A DNA stretch of 35,922 bases from a virus: the IMG/VR virus record IMGVR_UViG_3300032223_000118, positions 1 through 35,922 of that record. The stretch is one strand, 5' to 3'. The notes under the pieces are model-generated. The model saw only the letters and a list, made by a program, of their open reading frames with translations, did no database searches and was not told where the DNA came from. The translations under genes and the position numbers were made by a program. This document shows, piece by piece, positions 15,557-22,801 of this stretch (the stretch's first letter is position 1; every line of letters starts with the position of its first letter).

Positions 15557-16125
15557 TAACTCTTTCCATACATTAACATCATAGCATCAAGCGCACAATC
15601 ATGCACAGGATGGTGTTTGATTACATTAGTTCGATTGAACAAAGGATGATCAATCTCGCAGTATCCATTCGTGGTTCCATAAAGAATATCTACAGCAGTT
15701 CGAACATCTCTCCACATAGCATATCCTGTAAGCACTTGCATATCAAGTTTGGTTGCCAATGAATCAATCGCCATTTGATCAAGAGATCCACGTGCCCACA
15801 TAGTTTGATTCTGAGCATTTGGAACCTTGTTCATATAGTTATGTAGTGTTTCAATCGCATCTTCAGCAAACATATCTTGGCTGGATGGTTTGAACGAAAC
15901 GCTATGAACATATTCGTGTTGCTTCTTCCACCACTCTAGTGTCCCAGCATCAATGGATCGTTTTAATCTTTCGATTTGATCCTTAGCATTTAACTTGACA
16001 AAGCAAGCATCGTCTAACAAGTCTTGATATGTTGGACGTTTCTCTGGATCGAAATGAATCAATGCTGCGCTAAGAACAACGCAGGTTGATTCTACACCAA
16101 GGGTTTCTACATCAAAAATAAACAT
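15556..16125 (-). CDS. dexA: DexA-like DEDDh 3'-5' exonuclease
   Basis: The 189-aa protein has the DEDDh set: FDVETLG (D5, E7), ARGSLDQMAID (D116) and HHPVHDCALDA (H175, D180). The fold and size fit the T4 DexA / RNase-T-like family, which degrades single-stranded nucleic acid 3'-5'. It overlaps both the radical SAM gene and gp43 by single-base junctions. A trimming role on DNA ends or host nucleic-acid salvage is expected from the family. The name DexA is by motif and context; overall identity cannot be judged by eye. Confidence 0.85.
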   Translation of the reverse strand: MFIFDVETLGVESTCVVLSAALIHFDPEKRPTYQDLLDDACFVKLNAKDQIERLKRSIDAGTLEWWKKQHEYVHSVSFKPSSQDMFAEDAIETLHNYMNKVPNAQNQTMWARGSLDQMAIDSLATKLDMQVLTGYAMWRDVRTAVDILYGTTNGYCEIDHPLFNRTNVIKHHPVHDCALDAMMLMYGKS

Positions 16126-17630
16126 TATATTGCTCCAACCATAGTTTTATATTGTAAAATCTTCTCAGCATTTAGTTTTGGAATATCATAATGCTTCATC
16201 AGATCAAATTGATTATACCTCAGAATATCTTCCAAGGCAACTCCAAGACTCAAGTATGAAATCATTTGAAAGTCTGCAATGTAAGTTGTAGGCAACATGG
16301 ATCTATTGAAAGAGTTTGCAATGTCAGTGCAAATTCTGTAATCTAAATTTTGTTCTTTATGAACCCATCCATACTCATCGAAAGAGTACCCATAGATTTC
16401 TGGATTCAATGAGAACTCAGATTGATATGGGTTTGCAGACTTGTTCTTGTCTGTCATAAAGAGAGCATTGAATGAAGTATTCTGTGCAGGATAATCTGGA
16501 CTGTGGACATAGTCCCAAAGTTCTTGGAAATACTTTTCATCGTCGTATGGTAATCCAAAGATGAATGCAGTTCCAATGTTAACTTTATTTTTCCATTTAT
16601 CTCTAACCCACTTCAGTCTTTCTTTAACTCTCTCTGGATGTAATCCTTTGCCGATAGCCTTACCACTTTTATGGTTTAATGTTTCTATACCAAAGAAGTT
16701 ACCAACCAATCCTGCTTCAAGAAGCAAGTCTGCCTGATGTGGAAACCTATCGATTAAATCTAAACGAAGGAAGCAAGAGAATTTTGGTTTGAAAGGTAGT
16801 GATGTAAACAGTTTATGGAATTCTTCCATCTTGTCATTGTCATCATTGAATGTATCATCAGTGATATAAAAATGCTCAGTGCCTCTAGTTTCCCAGAGTT
16901 TTAACATTTCATCACGGACTTCTTCCATGTCTCTGATGTAAGTACCCTTTTTCTTTCCCAGCAGTGGATAAGAACAAAACTTACATTTAAAGATACAACC
17001 ACGAGCAAACTCTAATGGAACACCTTCTCCTGGAAGTAGGTTCACATTATCGTCATACCAAAATGTTTGAAGAGTATCCATTGCTGGCTCTGGATATTTA
17101 CCAGAGTCGATAACAATAGTCTTTGAACCATTGATATATTTTTCTTCACAGTGTTCTATTTTATCTTTCTTACCTGCCAGATAGTGCGTTAGGTCTACTG
17201 TTGACACATCGCCATAACCAACTATGTAATAATCTACTTCTGGATCTGCTTGAGAAATTAAAGAGAACGCACCACCAAAAACAATCTTGGCTTTACTGTT
17301 TGCTCTAACATAATCATAGATTGTAGTTATCTGTCTGTATGGTGTAGACTGATACAACTTTTCTACAGGAGACAGAGGCGATCCATCATTCTTTCTCAAA
17401 ATAAAAAATGATGATGAATACCCTAGCCATAGGGTATCCTTAGTTAAGACTTTTGAGATTGCGTTGATGATCTCTTCAGTACTCATGTACTGAATGTAGT
17501 CAATAACAACGGCATCATATCCCTGCTTCTTTAGTTCTGAAGCAACTCTATATGCACCGAGTCCTCGCTGGACTCTGGCTAGGTGGTCTGGGCGATATTC
17601 TGTTCCACTTAGAATTATAACATCAGCCAA
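16125..17630 (-). CDS. Radical SAM protein with N-terminal B12-binding-like domain, TTG start
   Basis: The 501-aa protein has an N-terminal Rossmann-like half (DVIILSGTEYRPDHLARVQRGLGAYRVA, then KIVFGGAFS and DYYIVGYGD, about 110-142) typical of B12-binding-like domains. The radical SAM cluster motif C212-IFK-C216-KF-C219 follows and FYITDDTF-type strands of the TIM barrel come next. It would cleave S-adenosylmethionine reductively with a 4Fe-4S cluster. The start is TTG at 17630, immediately after the upstream TAA, with only a weak GAGAGA site. It is coupled to dexA and gp43. The substrate is unknown; radical SAM enzymes recur in predicted base-modification clusters, and DNA is possible. Confidence 0.87.
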   Translation of the reverse strand: MADVIILSGTEYRPDHLARVQRGLGAYRVASELKKQGYDAVVIDYIQYMSTEEIINAISKVLTKDTLWLGYSSSFFILRKNDGSPLSPVEKLYQSTPYRQITTIYDYVRANSKAKIVFGGAFSLISQADPEVDYYIVGYGDVSTVDLTHYLAGKKDKIEHCEEKYINGSKTIVIDSGKYPEPAMDTLQTFWYDDNVNLLPGEGVPLEFARGCIFKCKFCSYPLLGKKKGTYIRDMEEVRDEMLKLWETRGTEHFYITDDTFNDDNDKMEEFHKLFTSLPFKPKFSCFLRLDLIDRFPHQADLLLEAGLVGNFFGIETLNHKSGKAIGKGLHPERVKERLKWVRDKWKNKVNIGTAFIFGLPYDDEKYFQELWDYVHSPDYPAQNTSFNALFMTDKNKSANPYQSEFSLNPEIYGYSFDEYGWVHKEQNLDYRICTDIANSFNRSMLPTTYIADFQMISYLSLGVALEDILRYNQFDLMKHYDIPKLNAEKILQYKTMVGAI

Positions 17631-17942
17631 TTACCAGTCTCTCTTGTAACCGATCTTGGTGACAAAGGCATTCATCTTTTGTTCCTCATTCCAAGTTTTA
17701 CAATAGTCATTATCTATGTCGCATAATGAAATAATTTCTTCTTTGGAAATCTCACGAGAGCTAAGAATAGTTTCACCAAGCCAATGTTGAGAAAACTCTG
17801 TCATCTCTTCCATTGTAACAGTATCCTCTGCCCACTGTTCAGCAGTACAAGGATATTCTTTTTCATTATGATCATCAGGCACTTCAATAACATAACGCTC
17901 ACGAAATTGAGAGATTGTCTCAACCAAAACATATTTACTCAT
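17631..17942 (-). CDS. Hypothetical acidic protein, 103 aa
   Basis: The ATG at 17942 has a perfect AAGGAG site seven bases upstream and is preferred over an in-frame TTG at 17957. The 103-aa product begins MSKYVLVETISQFRERYVIEVPDD, the pattern of small phage proteins with an N-terminal beta sheet, and is acidic with several Trp residues (AEQWAEDTV, HWLGET). It overlaps the upstream gene by 8 bases and its stop directly precedes the radical SAM start codon. No function is assigned. Confidence 0.72.
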   Translation of the reverse strand: MSKYVLVETISQFRERYVIEVPDDHNEKEYPCTAEQWAEDTVTMEEMTEFSQHWLGETILSSREISKEEIISLCDIDNDYCKTWNEEQKMNAFVTKIGYKRDW

Positions 17943-18300
17943 CGGTATCTCCTTCAATTGCTAATGCTTTGTTTAAAGATTTCTGCGCATGACGCAGACC
18001 AAATTCCATCTGATTCTTTTGTGCTCTCAATACATCTATATCACGATAGTTTTTTTGACACTGGTCATATAACTCCGTGGTATCTTTCTTAAGTTTCTCA
18101 ACCCAGTCGTTTACTTTATGAATTGTTACCCATGTTCCATCTGCTAGTTTAGTGTGTCCATCACGAATACGAAATTCATCAGTCCATCGTTCACCAGTTT
18201 TATAACTTGGCATTGGTTCAAACAAAAACAATTCTTGTTGCTGTAGTTTCTGTAGGAGAACATCAAAGTTCTTTTCCATATTTTCTTTACCGTAAAACAT
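17935..18300 (-). CDS. Hypothetical protein, 121 aa, coiled-coil-like
   Basis: The start at 18300 has AAGGAG at seven bases and overlaps the upstream TAA by one base. The protein is 121 aa. The first 60 residues contain two Trp-rich patches (GERWTDEFRI, GTWVTIHKVNDW), and residues about 65-112 are a long charged helix (WVEKLKKDTTELYDQCQKN... MEFGLRHAQKSLNKAL) likely to form a coiled coil. No family is recognised. It is translationally coupled to its neighbours in a run of small conserved phage genes before gp43. Confidence 0.7.
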   Translation of the reverse strand: MFYGKENMEKNFDVLLQKLQQQELFLFEPMPSYKTGERWTDEFRIRDGHTKLADGTWVTIHKVNDWVEKLKKDTTELYDQCQKNYRDIDVLRAQKNQMEFGLRHAQKSLNKALAIEGDTDE

Positions 18301-18833
18301 TATTCATCTCCTTCATCAGAATCGTGCTCTTCAGTCTTACCAGCCATCTCTGCATGAATATCGCAAAGAGTTTGATGCCAACCACTGGTGTATCGTTTTC
18401 CTGGAGCACCACATTGTTCACAAGTACGATAACTCATAGACTCTGCGAAAGAAATATACTGATAGTGTTTATCAGTAGCAGCCTGAACATAGAATCGAAG
18501 TCCACCAAACTTTTCTTTTACTTGAACAGCAACTGGAACCTTGCTGGCTTCTTCTTCCATAATTTGTTTACGGAGATCAATCTCACCCTGTGTGATAATA
18601 TCACCAGAGCCACCATACATCTTCTGTCCGACTTTATCTTTAATGAATTCATAGCGACTCTTTGCTGCATAGTATTCACTACACAATTTACCACAAAGAA
18701 CATCGATGATATTATACCAACCATCACCAGTTTCAAAACCCCAACACATCGCTGTGTGTTGCATATTCCCATTACGATCTTTAAAGATCAGCGGATATTT
18801 TGCACACAGTGCTTCGTCTAATTCTTTTCTCAT
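18300..18833 (-). CDS. Conserved phage protein with C-terminal zinc-binding module
   Basis: I chose the ATG at 18833 (177 aa), which overlaps the previous TGA and has AGGA seven bases upstream; the ATG at 18839 is too close to that site. Near the N-terminus is the MCWGFETGDGWYNIIDVLCG block, which I recall as common in hypothetical proteins of many phages. The C-terminal CEQCGAPGKRYTSGWHQTLC segment, with CxxC and a later C-x2-H, looks like a small zinc knuckle. VKEKFGGLRFYV lies between them. The protein probably binds zinc, but its molecular role is unknown. Confidence 0.78.
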   Translation of the reverse strand: MRKELDEALCAKYPLIFKDRNGNMQHTAMCWGFETGDGWYNIIDVLCGKLCSEYYAAKSRYEFIKDKVGQKMYGGSGDIITQGEIDLRKQIMEEEASKVPVAVQVKEKFGGLRFYVQAATDKHYQYISFAESMSYRTCEQCGAPGKRYTSGWHQTLCDIHAEMAGKTEEHDSDEGDE

Positions 18834-19261
18834 GACCATGTCCTATGTGATTCGGCAATATGTTCCATACCATCGTATTCTTCAACAGTGTAATCAATTC
18901 CATCTGGAATTTCTACTATCCTCAATTCAGCACAACGACCAGCAGCAACTTGGCCAAGTTGCTCAACAACCTGAACCAACAGTGGGTCATTACGTTCTGT
19001 GTCTCGATAATACCAAGTCTGCTCTGAGCGTTTGTTATTATATTCTATTCGTTCATCCATGCTCATTGAGTAGAATGCGTCACCTTCTTTTGATTCAAGA
19101 CGTTCTTCTGGTGGAACAAGCCACACAGTGAACAAGCCCATTGACGCAAATTTAGTGTCGTCCTCGATCCAAACTTTAACACCTTTCAAATCCCAATAGC
19201 GTTGACATGCCTCTTTGGAAAGACCAAAACCACCATAACAAGAATTGATTACTACTTTCAT
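18830..19261 (-). CDS. Conserved phage protein (MKVVINxCYGGFGLS family)
   Basis: The 143-aa protein starts with MKVVINSCYGGFGLSKEA, a signature I recognise from hypothetical proteins in many tailed phages. The rest is mixed: RSEQTWYYRDTERNDPLLVQVVEQLG and a C-terminal RIVEIPDGIDYTVEEYDG strand-helix region. The family often begins with this strand and the Gly-rich turn, and ends with a segment that describes one half of a dimer in the absence of any catalytic motif. It is joined to ligase and the zinc protein by ATGA overlaps. Function unknown. Confidence 0.78.
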   Translation of the reverse strand: MKVVINSCYGGFGLSKEACQRYWDLKGVKVWIEDDTKFASMGLFTVWLVPPEERLESKEGDAFYSMSMDERIEYNNKRSEQTWYYRDTERNDPLLVQVVEQLGQVAAGRCAELRIVEIPDGIDYTVEEYDGMEHIAESHRTWS

Positions 19262-20559
19262 TTTATATCCTTTGCAGAATCTGCAGTATCTTTATCATCA
19301 CGAATTTCAATGAACACTGGGAGGAATAAAGACTCTTCACCAGTTTTATTTTTTATACGACTATTATACTTCACAGCGACAATTTTGTCAACTAAGTTTT
19401 CTTTCCAGTATTGTTTGCGATGTGCATCTGTAAATCCTGAGCCAACAGAAACCTTTACAATACCATCTGCTGATTCACAGATAATTGCACCTAACATTCC
19501 TACAGCCTTACCTTTACCTTCTTCGACTGCAACAATCTTAAGATCGCATTCAAGTTCTCCCTTGAATTTGATCTGAGTTTTGCTACGCTTATCTTCCCAA
19601 ACACCTGCACCATCTTTAAGAATGATACCTTCATATCCATCTGCAAGATAACCTTGGAAGATCTCTTGTGCTTCTTCTAAAGTTTGCACAATAGTTGAAG
19701 TCACATTCCAAATCTTTTTATCTTTTGATTTTTGTTTCTCTACAATTGCTTGCAAAGTAGCATATCGTTTTGCATATGGAGTTGGACAATATCCATCAAT
19801 GAATTGAACATAAGGAATTAAATCCCAAACAGTGGCATGAACCATTGCTGCTTCTTCTACTGAGATTGTTCCCTTATTGGCTTTGTTTAAGATTCCATTA
19901 CCAGTCTGGCGATCAGCAAACTGATAATCACCATCAAGCATAACCAATAACTCACCATCGAACACGCAATCCACAGAGCCAGCAAGAGCAATAAATTCTT
20001 GCTCAAGGTTACCAAGCAATAAAATTTCTTTTCCGTTTCTACTCCTAAATTCACATTTACCATCTCTGACGATTGCGTTGAACCTCATACCGTCCATTTT
20101 CATTTGGGCGTATGCTGGAAAGTTTATTTTGTCTACGAGTTTCTGCTCGAATTGGCTGCACAACATTACTGGATATTCGCTCACCAAACCAGTCCACACT
20201 GCGTTTGCGGTTGACACTTGTACTCCACATTTTAGATCCTTCTGAATGATTCGTTCAATGACTTTAGCATTACAAGAATCCAGTCCACTTAGAATCTCAG
20301 TCAATCGCTGGATTGCTGCATTCCCTGTAACTTCTCTGCTAGAAAGATCATACAAATCTTCCATGGCTTGGACTAGACATCCACCACCATTAGCAGTATA
20401 TTCTGGAATCTTACGTTGATAAAATTGAGTGAAGGGATCTAGTGCCAAACGAATCACCTCACGCAAGACTTCGTTATTGATGTTTGCTTTTAGTTGATCG
20501 ATTTTAAAGTTGCGTGAGGGATTCGCTGCTAACTCATTCAGAAAAACATTAATGTTCAT
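19258..20559 (-). CDS. 30: ATP-dependent DNA ligase (gp30-like)
   Basis: The 433-aa protein (T4 gp30: 487) has the nucleotidyltransferase motif AQMKMDGMRF with adenylated Lys154, then CEFRSRNGKE (motif III area), CVFDGELL, YEGIILKD (motif IV) and KTQIKFKGEL (motif V). It seals nicks with ATP, joining Okazaki fragments and recombination intermediates. The N-terminal 140 residues correspond to the helical DNA-binding domain of ATP ligases. It overlaps the neighbouring genes by ATGA junctions on both sides. Confidence 0.93.
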   Translation of the reverse strand: MNINVFLNELAANPSRNFKIDQLKANINNEVLREVIRLALDPFTQFYQRKIPEYTANGGGCLVQAMEDLYDLSSREVTGNAAIQRLTEILSGLDSCNAKVIERIIQKDLKCGVQVSTANAVWTGLVSEYPVMLCSQFEQKLVDKINFPAYAQMKMDGMRFNAIVRDGKCEFRSRNGKEILLLGNLEQEFIALAGSVDCVFDGELLVMLDGDYQFADRQTGNGILNKANKGTISVEEAAMVHATVWDLIPYVQFIDGYCPTPYAKRYATLQAIVEKQKSKDKKIWNVTSTIVQTLEEAQEIFQGYLADGYEGIILKDGAGVWEDKRSKTQIKFKGELECDLKIVAVEEGKGKAVGMLGAIICESADGIVKVSVGSGFTDAHRKQYWKENLVDKIVAVKYNSRIKNKTGEESLFLPVFIEIRDDKDTADSAKDIK

Positions 20560-20744
20560 TTGCGTTTCAATTCCTTAAAAGTACGATAGCGTGGATCAAA
20601 TCCAATTGGCTTACTAAACTTCTTCACCAGCCCACTGTCAATATTATAGAATGCATACAGTTTGCGTTTGTCATCAGAAAGGTAGTAGATGTGATTGCTC
20701 ACATTTCCTACCCAGTCCTTAGTTGTTTCTTGGAATGCTTTCAT
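20556..20744 (-). CDS. Small conserved phage protein, 62 aa
   Basis: I take the ATG at 20744, which overlaps the previous TAA by one base (TAATG), as the start rather than an in-frame extension to 20774. The 62-aa product MKAFQETTKDWVGNVSNHIYYLSDD... ending in GFDPRYRTFKELKRK fits a family of small phage proteins that begin MKxFxETT and have NHxYYL and a Phe/Lys-rich end. It is probably a small beta-rich protein. Function unknown. Confidence 0.75.
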   Translation of the reverse strand: MKAFQETTKDWVGNVSNHIYYLSDDKRKLYAFYNIDSGLVKKFSKPIGFDPRYRTFKELKRK

Positions 20745-21208
20745 TACCAGCTCGACTGATAGTAAAAATCGCACCGAGTGAATGCGGTATCGGCTAGGAT
20801 CTTTTTGATTCGATCAGCAGTATGTTGAATATCTTGCATATACCAGTCATCGTACTCAGTTGATCCAAAGAAGAAACCACTTGCAGTTGGCATAAGGGTT
20901 TTGGCTTTCTTGGGCTCAGCGATAATCGCTTCGCAAAGAGTCATCAATTCTTCGAGTTTCTCTCGAGTTACTCCATATTCACCACAGTCATCAGTGCCAT
21001 TCTGCACGTTATCAACAAACCACTGGTGGATGGCATTGGCTTTGCGCCAGTAGGCTACACGAAAGATTACTTCTTGCGCACCATAGTCACCATCTTCGTC
21101 ACCTTCAATACCAAACACTTCGTTGATAGTTTTAATCTTTTCAGAATCAGCTGGATCGAAATAACGACTCATATATTTCTTAGCTGACAAATACATATCC
21201 AAACCCAT
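20744..21208 (-). CDS. Conserved phage protein (MGLDMYL family), 154 aa
   Basis: The protein starts MGLDMYLSAKKY and contains VAYWRKANAIHQWFVDNVQNGTDDCGEYGV (about residues 51-80), a well-conserved block of a widespread hypothetical family in tailed phages. The C-terminal half has an SGFFFGSTEYDDWYMQDI segment. The start has AGGAG at good spacing. The conserved Trp/His/Asp residues suggest a binding site, but no activity is known to me for the family. It is coupled to the 62-aa gene by TAATG. Confidence 0.8.
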   Translation of the reverse strand: MGLDMYLSAKKYMSRYFDPADSEKIKTINEVFGIEGDEDGDYGAQEVIFRVAYWRKANAIHQWFVDNVQNGTDDCGEYGVTREKLEELMTLCEAIIAEPKKAKTLMPTASGFFFGSTEYDDWYMQDIQHTADRIKKILADTAFTRCDFYYQSSW

Positions 21209-21224
21209 AACAAACTCCTAAAAA

Positions 21225-21581
21225 TTATTTACTCAAATAACCATACGGCAGACCCATCAAGAAGCAAGCATACTCCTTGTCGCCATCTGCACCCTCAGCA
21301 TCCATCAACCATGCGATCACTCGCTCACGATTAGTGCCAGTGTGCATAAGATTGAGAACACGATCTTCAAACTTAGCAATGGCTTGCGCTTCAGCTTCCT
21401 TGCGAGCAATTTCTTCTCGCTCAATCGTTTCACCAAGCAATTTGAATTCTGCTTCAAATTGCTCCAGCGTCCAATCAGAAGTATCAATACCACGAGGACG
21501 CACACCATACGCATCCTTATACATATCCCAGTGGATACATTGGGCTTGCTCAAGAGGGGACATTTCGTTCCAAGATTGCAT
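21225..21581 (-). CDS. Conserved phage protein (RPRGxDTS family), 118 aa
   Basis: The ATG at 21581 with GGAG six bases upstream is preferred over an ATG at 21593 that lacks a ribosome site. The product MQSWNEMSPLEQAQCIHWDMYKDAYG... contains VRPRGIDTSDWTLEQFE, a long charged helix (EREEIARKEAEAQAIAKFEDRV) and the end FLMGLPYGYLSK. This arrangement matches a hypothetical family found in many phages. Function unknown; the helix may mediate oligomerisation. Confidence 0.78.
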   Translation of the reverse strand: MQSWNEMSPLEQAQCIHWDMYKDAYGVRPRGIDTSDWTLEQFEAEFKLLGETIEREEIARKEAEAQAIAKFEDRVLNLMHTGTNRERVIAWLMDAEGADGDKEYACFLMGLPYGYLSK

Positions 21582-21595
21582 AATGTGCTCCATAG

Positions 21596-21799
21596 TTAAA
21601 CAGTTGTCTTACGTGGAAAACCAGTGGCAAAGCCAGAAGTTCCAGAAACGAATCCACGAGAGTTCTTGGCACGCATTAACATCTTAGGTGCTTTACGTGC
21701 TTTAACAGTTTCAATCGCTCCACCAGACTTTAAGAATTTCTTCAATGCTTTTTCAGTCTCTTTACGGAGTTGATCTTTGCTTTTGTAAACTACAGACAT
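21596..21799 (-). CDS. Small basic conserved phage protein, 67 aa
   Basis: The start at 21799 is chosen because AAAGGAA precedes it at seven bases; an ATG-rich upstream extension has no site. The 67-aa product MSVVYKSKDQLRKETEKALKKFLKSGG... is strongly basic, with a KARKAPKMLMRAKNSRG segment and a Gly/Ser-rich tail. Small Lys-rich proteins of this form are found next to MGLDMYL-type genes in other phages. It is the first gene after the promoter at 21831-21859. Nucleic-acid binding is plausible from charge. Confidence 0.7.
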   Translation of the reverse strand: MSVVYKSKDQLRKETEKALKKFLKSGGAIETVKARKAPKMLMRAKNSRGFVSGTSGFATGFPRKTTV

Positions 21800-21830
21800 T
21801 TCAGTTCCTTTCCGATTCATCATAAGATAT

Positions 21831-21859
21831 ATTATCGCTCAGGGCTGAATTAAAGGCAA
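21831..21859 (-). promoter_or_regulatory. Sigma70-like promoter at the start of the small-gene/ligase/polymerase transcript
   Basis: Minus strand: -35 TTGCCT (21854-21859), 17-base spacer, -10 GATAAT (21831-21836), about 32 bases upstream of the ATG at 21799. The box match is weaker than in the gp45 and groES promoters, but the spacing and position are right. Confidence 0.55.
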
Positions 21860-21873
21860 CAAGTATTTTGCAA

Positions 21874-21924
21874 AACCCTACTGGGAATAGGGTTATTAAA
21901 AGTAATCCTAAAGGGTTACTTTTC
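21874..21924. terminator. Two adjacent hairpins, the second terminator-like in both directions
   Basis: The first hairpin pairs AACCCTA (21874-21880) with TAGGGTT (21888-21894) around a 7-base loop. The second (21898-21924) pairs AAAAGTAATCC with GGGTTACTTTT around TAAA, with one G-T pair, and its A/T flanks would work as a bidirectional terminator. They lie between the leftward terminator at 22014 and the leftward promoter at 21831, so they insulate the two transcripts. Confidence 0.5.
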
Positions 21925-21946
21925 GTAAGTTGTTGATTTATAAGGG
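21925..21946 (+). repeat. Intergenic repeat, copy A (GTAAGTTGTTGATTT core)
   Basis: This 22-base element starts with the 15-base core GTAAGTTGTTGATTT on the plus strand. Two copies on the minus strand at 30850-30871 and 33207-33228 are identical to each other over 22 bases and differ from this one only in the second half. All three lie in intergenic regions near sigma70-like promoters and GGGG/CCCC hairpins. Confidence 0.7.
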
Positions 21947-21958
21947 AATTTTGAACCC

Positions 21959-21990
21959 CTAGGAAGGGCTAGAAGGGTCTAGGACGCTAG
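21959..21990. repeat. 10-bp phased CTAG array
   Basis: CTAG occurs at 21959, 21969, 21979 and 21987, in near-tandem 10-base units (AGGAAGGGCT, AGAAGGGTCT, AGGACGCTAG). The first spacings equal one helical turn. CTAG is usually rare in bacterial and phage DNA. No gene covers this region. Confidence 0.55.
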
Positions 21991-22013
21991 GGAATGGCAT
22001 AGCCCCTATAGGT

Positions 22014-22040
22014 GAAAAAAACAGCCTAGAGGCTGTTTTA
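22014..22040 (-). terminator. Rho-independent terminator after the 92-aa gene
   Basis: On the minus strand AAAACAGCC, TCTA loop, GGCTGTTTTTTT: a perfect stem followed by seven T. It lies just after the stop of the 92-aa gene and ends the hsp20/small-gene transcript. The A-tract on the other side means it may also work rightward. Confidence 0.85.
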
Positions 22041-22046
22041 AGGGGA

Positions 22047-22325
22047 TCAGAATGCGGATACGACTTGAATGCCTGAGCCAAAAATCCGATTGTATTCGTT
22101 CTCCATTTTTACGTCTGGTGTTCCCTCTGACGCAATGGCTGATGCATATAAAGTCACGTCACCTGTAGCATATGGCATGTATGGAGCAATTCCAACGCCA
22201 ACACCAGTTTCTGTTTGTTGCATCATAATAACAGCAGGAGAATCTAATACGTAACCAACATCAGTTCTATCAGTCACTTTACTAATAAGTTCTTCACCAC
22301 TAATCATTTTAAAAACTTTGATCAT
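22047..22325 (-). CDS. Conserved phage protein, possible LSm-like fold, 92 aa
   Basis: The ATG at 22325 with AAGGA upstream gives MIKVFKMISGEELISKVTD, 92 aa. The pattern GEELISKV, YVLDSPAVIMMQQTETGVGVGIAPYMPYA and NEYNRIFGSGIQVV fits a hypothetical family in T4-like marine phages. The early strands with Gly/Asp turns resemble an Sm-like small barrel. It overlaps the upstream gene by 17 bases and is closed by a strong terminator. The fold assignment is tentative. Confidence 0.7.
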   Translation of the reverse strand: MIKVFKMISGEELISKVTDRTDVGYVLDSPAVIMMQQTETGVGVGIAPYMPYATGDVTLYASAIASEGTPDVKMENEYNRIFGSGIQVVSAF

Positions 22326-22530
22326 CATTATCCTTCGCAAGTTGGTCAATAAATTGTGCAGCATCATCTTGATTGTTGAAAGCACGGATCAAAGTATGAT
22401 CCGTATCCCATATAAATGGATGAGCCACTACTAGTATCTGTTTGTTCTTAAACACAGACACTTTAAATACCCAATCCCCTCTGCGCACAAGCACAAATGA
22501 GATTAGATTGGCTGAGAGTTTTGCTTTCAT
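22309..22530 (-). CDS. Conserved phage protein, 73 aa
   Basis: MKAKLSANLISFVLVRRGDWVFKVSVFKNKQILVVAHPF... is a basic, beta-rich 73-aa protein whose block RGDWVFxxSVFKNKQILVVA recurs, as I recall, in hypothetical proteins of T4-like aquatic phages. The start codon is at the very edge of a strong inverted repeat (22530-22573) and has no Shine-Dalgarno sequence. An upstream in-frame ATG (22533) is inside the repeat. Translation may therefore depend on structure. Function unknown. Confidence 0.68.
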   Translation of the reverse strand: MKAKLSANLISFVLVRRGDWVFKVSVFKNKQILVVAHPFIWDTDHTLIRAFNNQDDAAQFIDQLAKDNDDQSF

Positions 22531-22573
22531 CATACAAGTATTTAGGGGAACACGAAGTTCCCCTACTTGTATG
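22530..22573. repeat. Nested inverted repeat at the start of the 73-aa gene
   Basis: An outer arm CATACAAGT/ACTTGTATG (9 bp) encloses an ATTT bulge and an inner 8-bp stem AGGGGAAC/GTTCCCCT with a 5-base loop (ACGAA on plus, TTCGT on minus). The structure begins at the ATG of the 73-aa gene and lies next to the stop of a 26-aa ORF. A terminator lacks a T-run here. A translational or RNA-processing element is more likely. Confidence 0.6.
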
Positions 22574-22574
22574 A

Positions 22575-22655
22575 TCACTTTTTATTTGGATTTGGTGGTA
22601 CTTTACCGTTTACCCAATCCCAATCATCATCTGTCATTGGGATCCAATTAAGCAT
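22575..22655 (-). CDS. Micro-ORF, 26 aa
   Basis: MLNWIPMTDDDWDWVNGKVPPNPNKK begins at an ATG that overlaps the previous TAA by one base (TAATG), with AGGGGA upstream. It is acidic and Trp/Pro-rich. The coupled start, good site and use of otherwise empty DNA support it; the length is too short for a firm claim. Confidence 0.45.
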   Translation of the reverse strand: MLNWIPMTDDDWDWVNGKVPPNPNKK

Positions 22656-22801
22656 TATAATCCCCTATACTGAGAGTGGTTGAATACTCTAGTCCAGTGT
22701 TCTACATCACCTGCGTTCATTGGATTTTTAGAAAGAATAAATTCTTCCAATGCTGATTTTGATTTAAAAATGCTAGACAATTTTTGGAGGATCGTTTTCA
22801 T
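22655..22801 (-). CDS. Small phage protein, 48 aa
   Basis: The frame gives MKTILQKLSSIFKSKSALEEFILSKNPMNAGDVEHWTRVF..., 48 aa, fitting a type of short phage protein with an LExFIxxxNPxxxxDVEHW centre. It overlaps the preceding micro-ORF by ATGA and the following one by TAATG, so it is part of a coupled chain. A helix-turn-helix-like or small helical bundle is possible. Function unknown. Confidence 0.62.
   Translation of the reverse strand: MKTILQKLSSIFKSKSALEEFILSKNPMNAGDVEHWTRVFNHSQYRGL

Noticed and set aside
18207-18821. A 204-codon plus-strand open frame.
   Set aside because: It is antisense to the zinc-module protein and its neighbour, which have recognised families, good ribosome sites and coupled starts. 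The translation has no family features.
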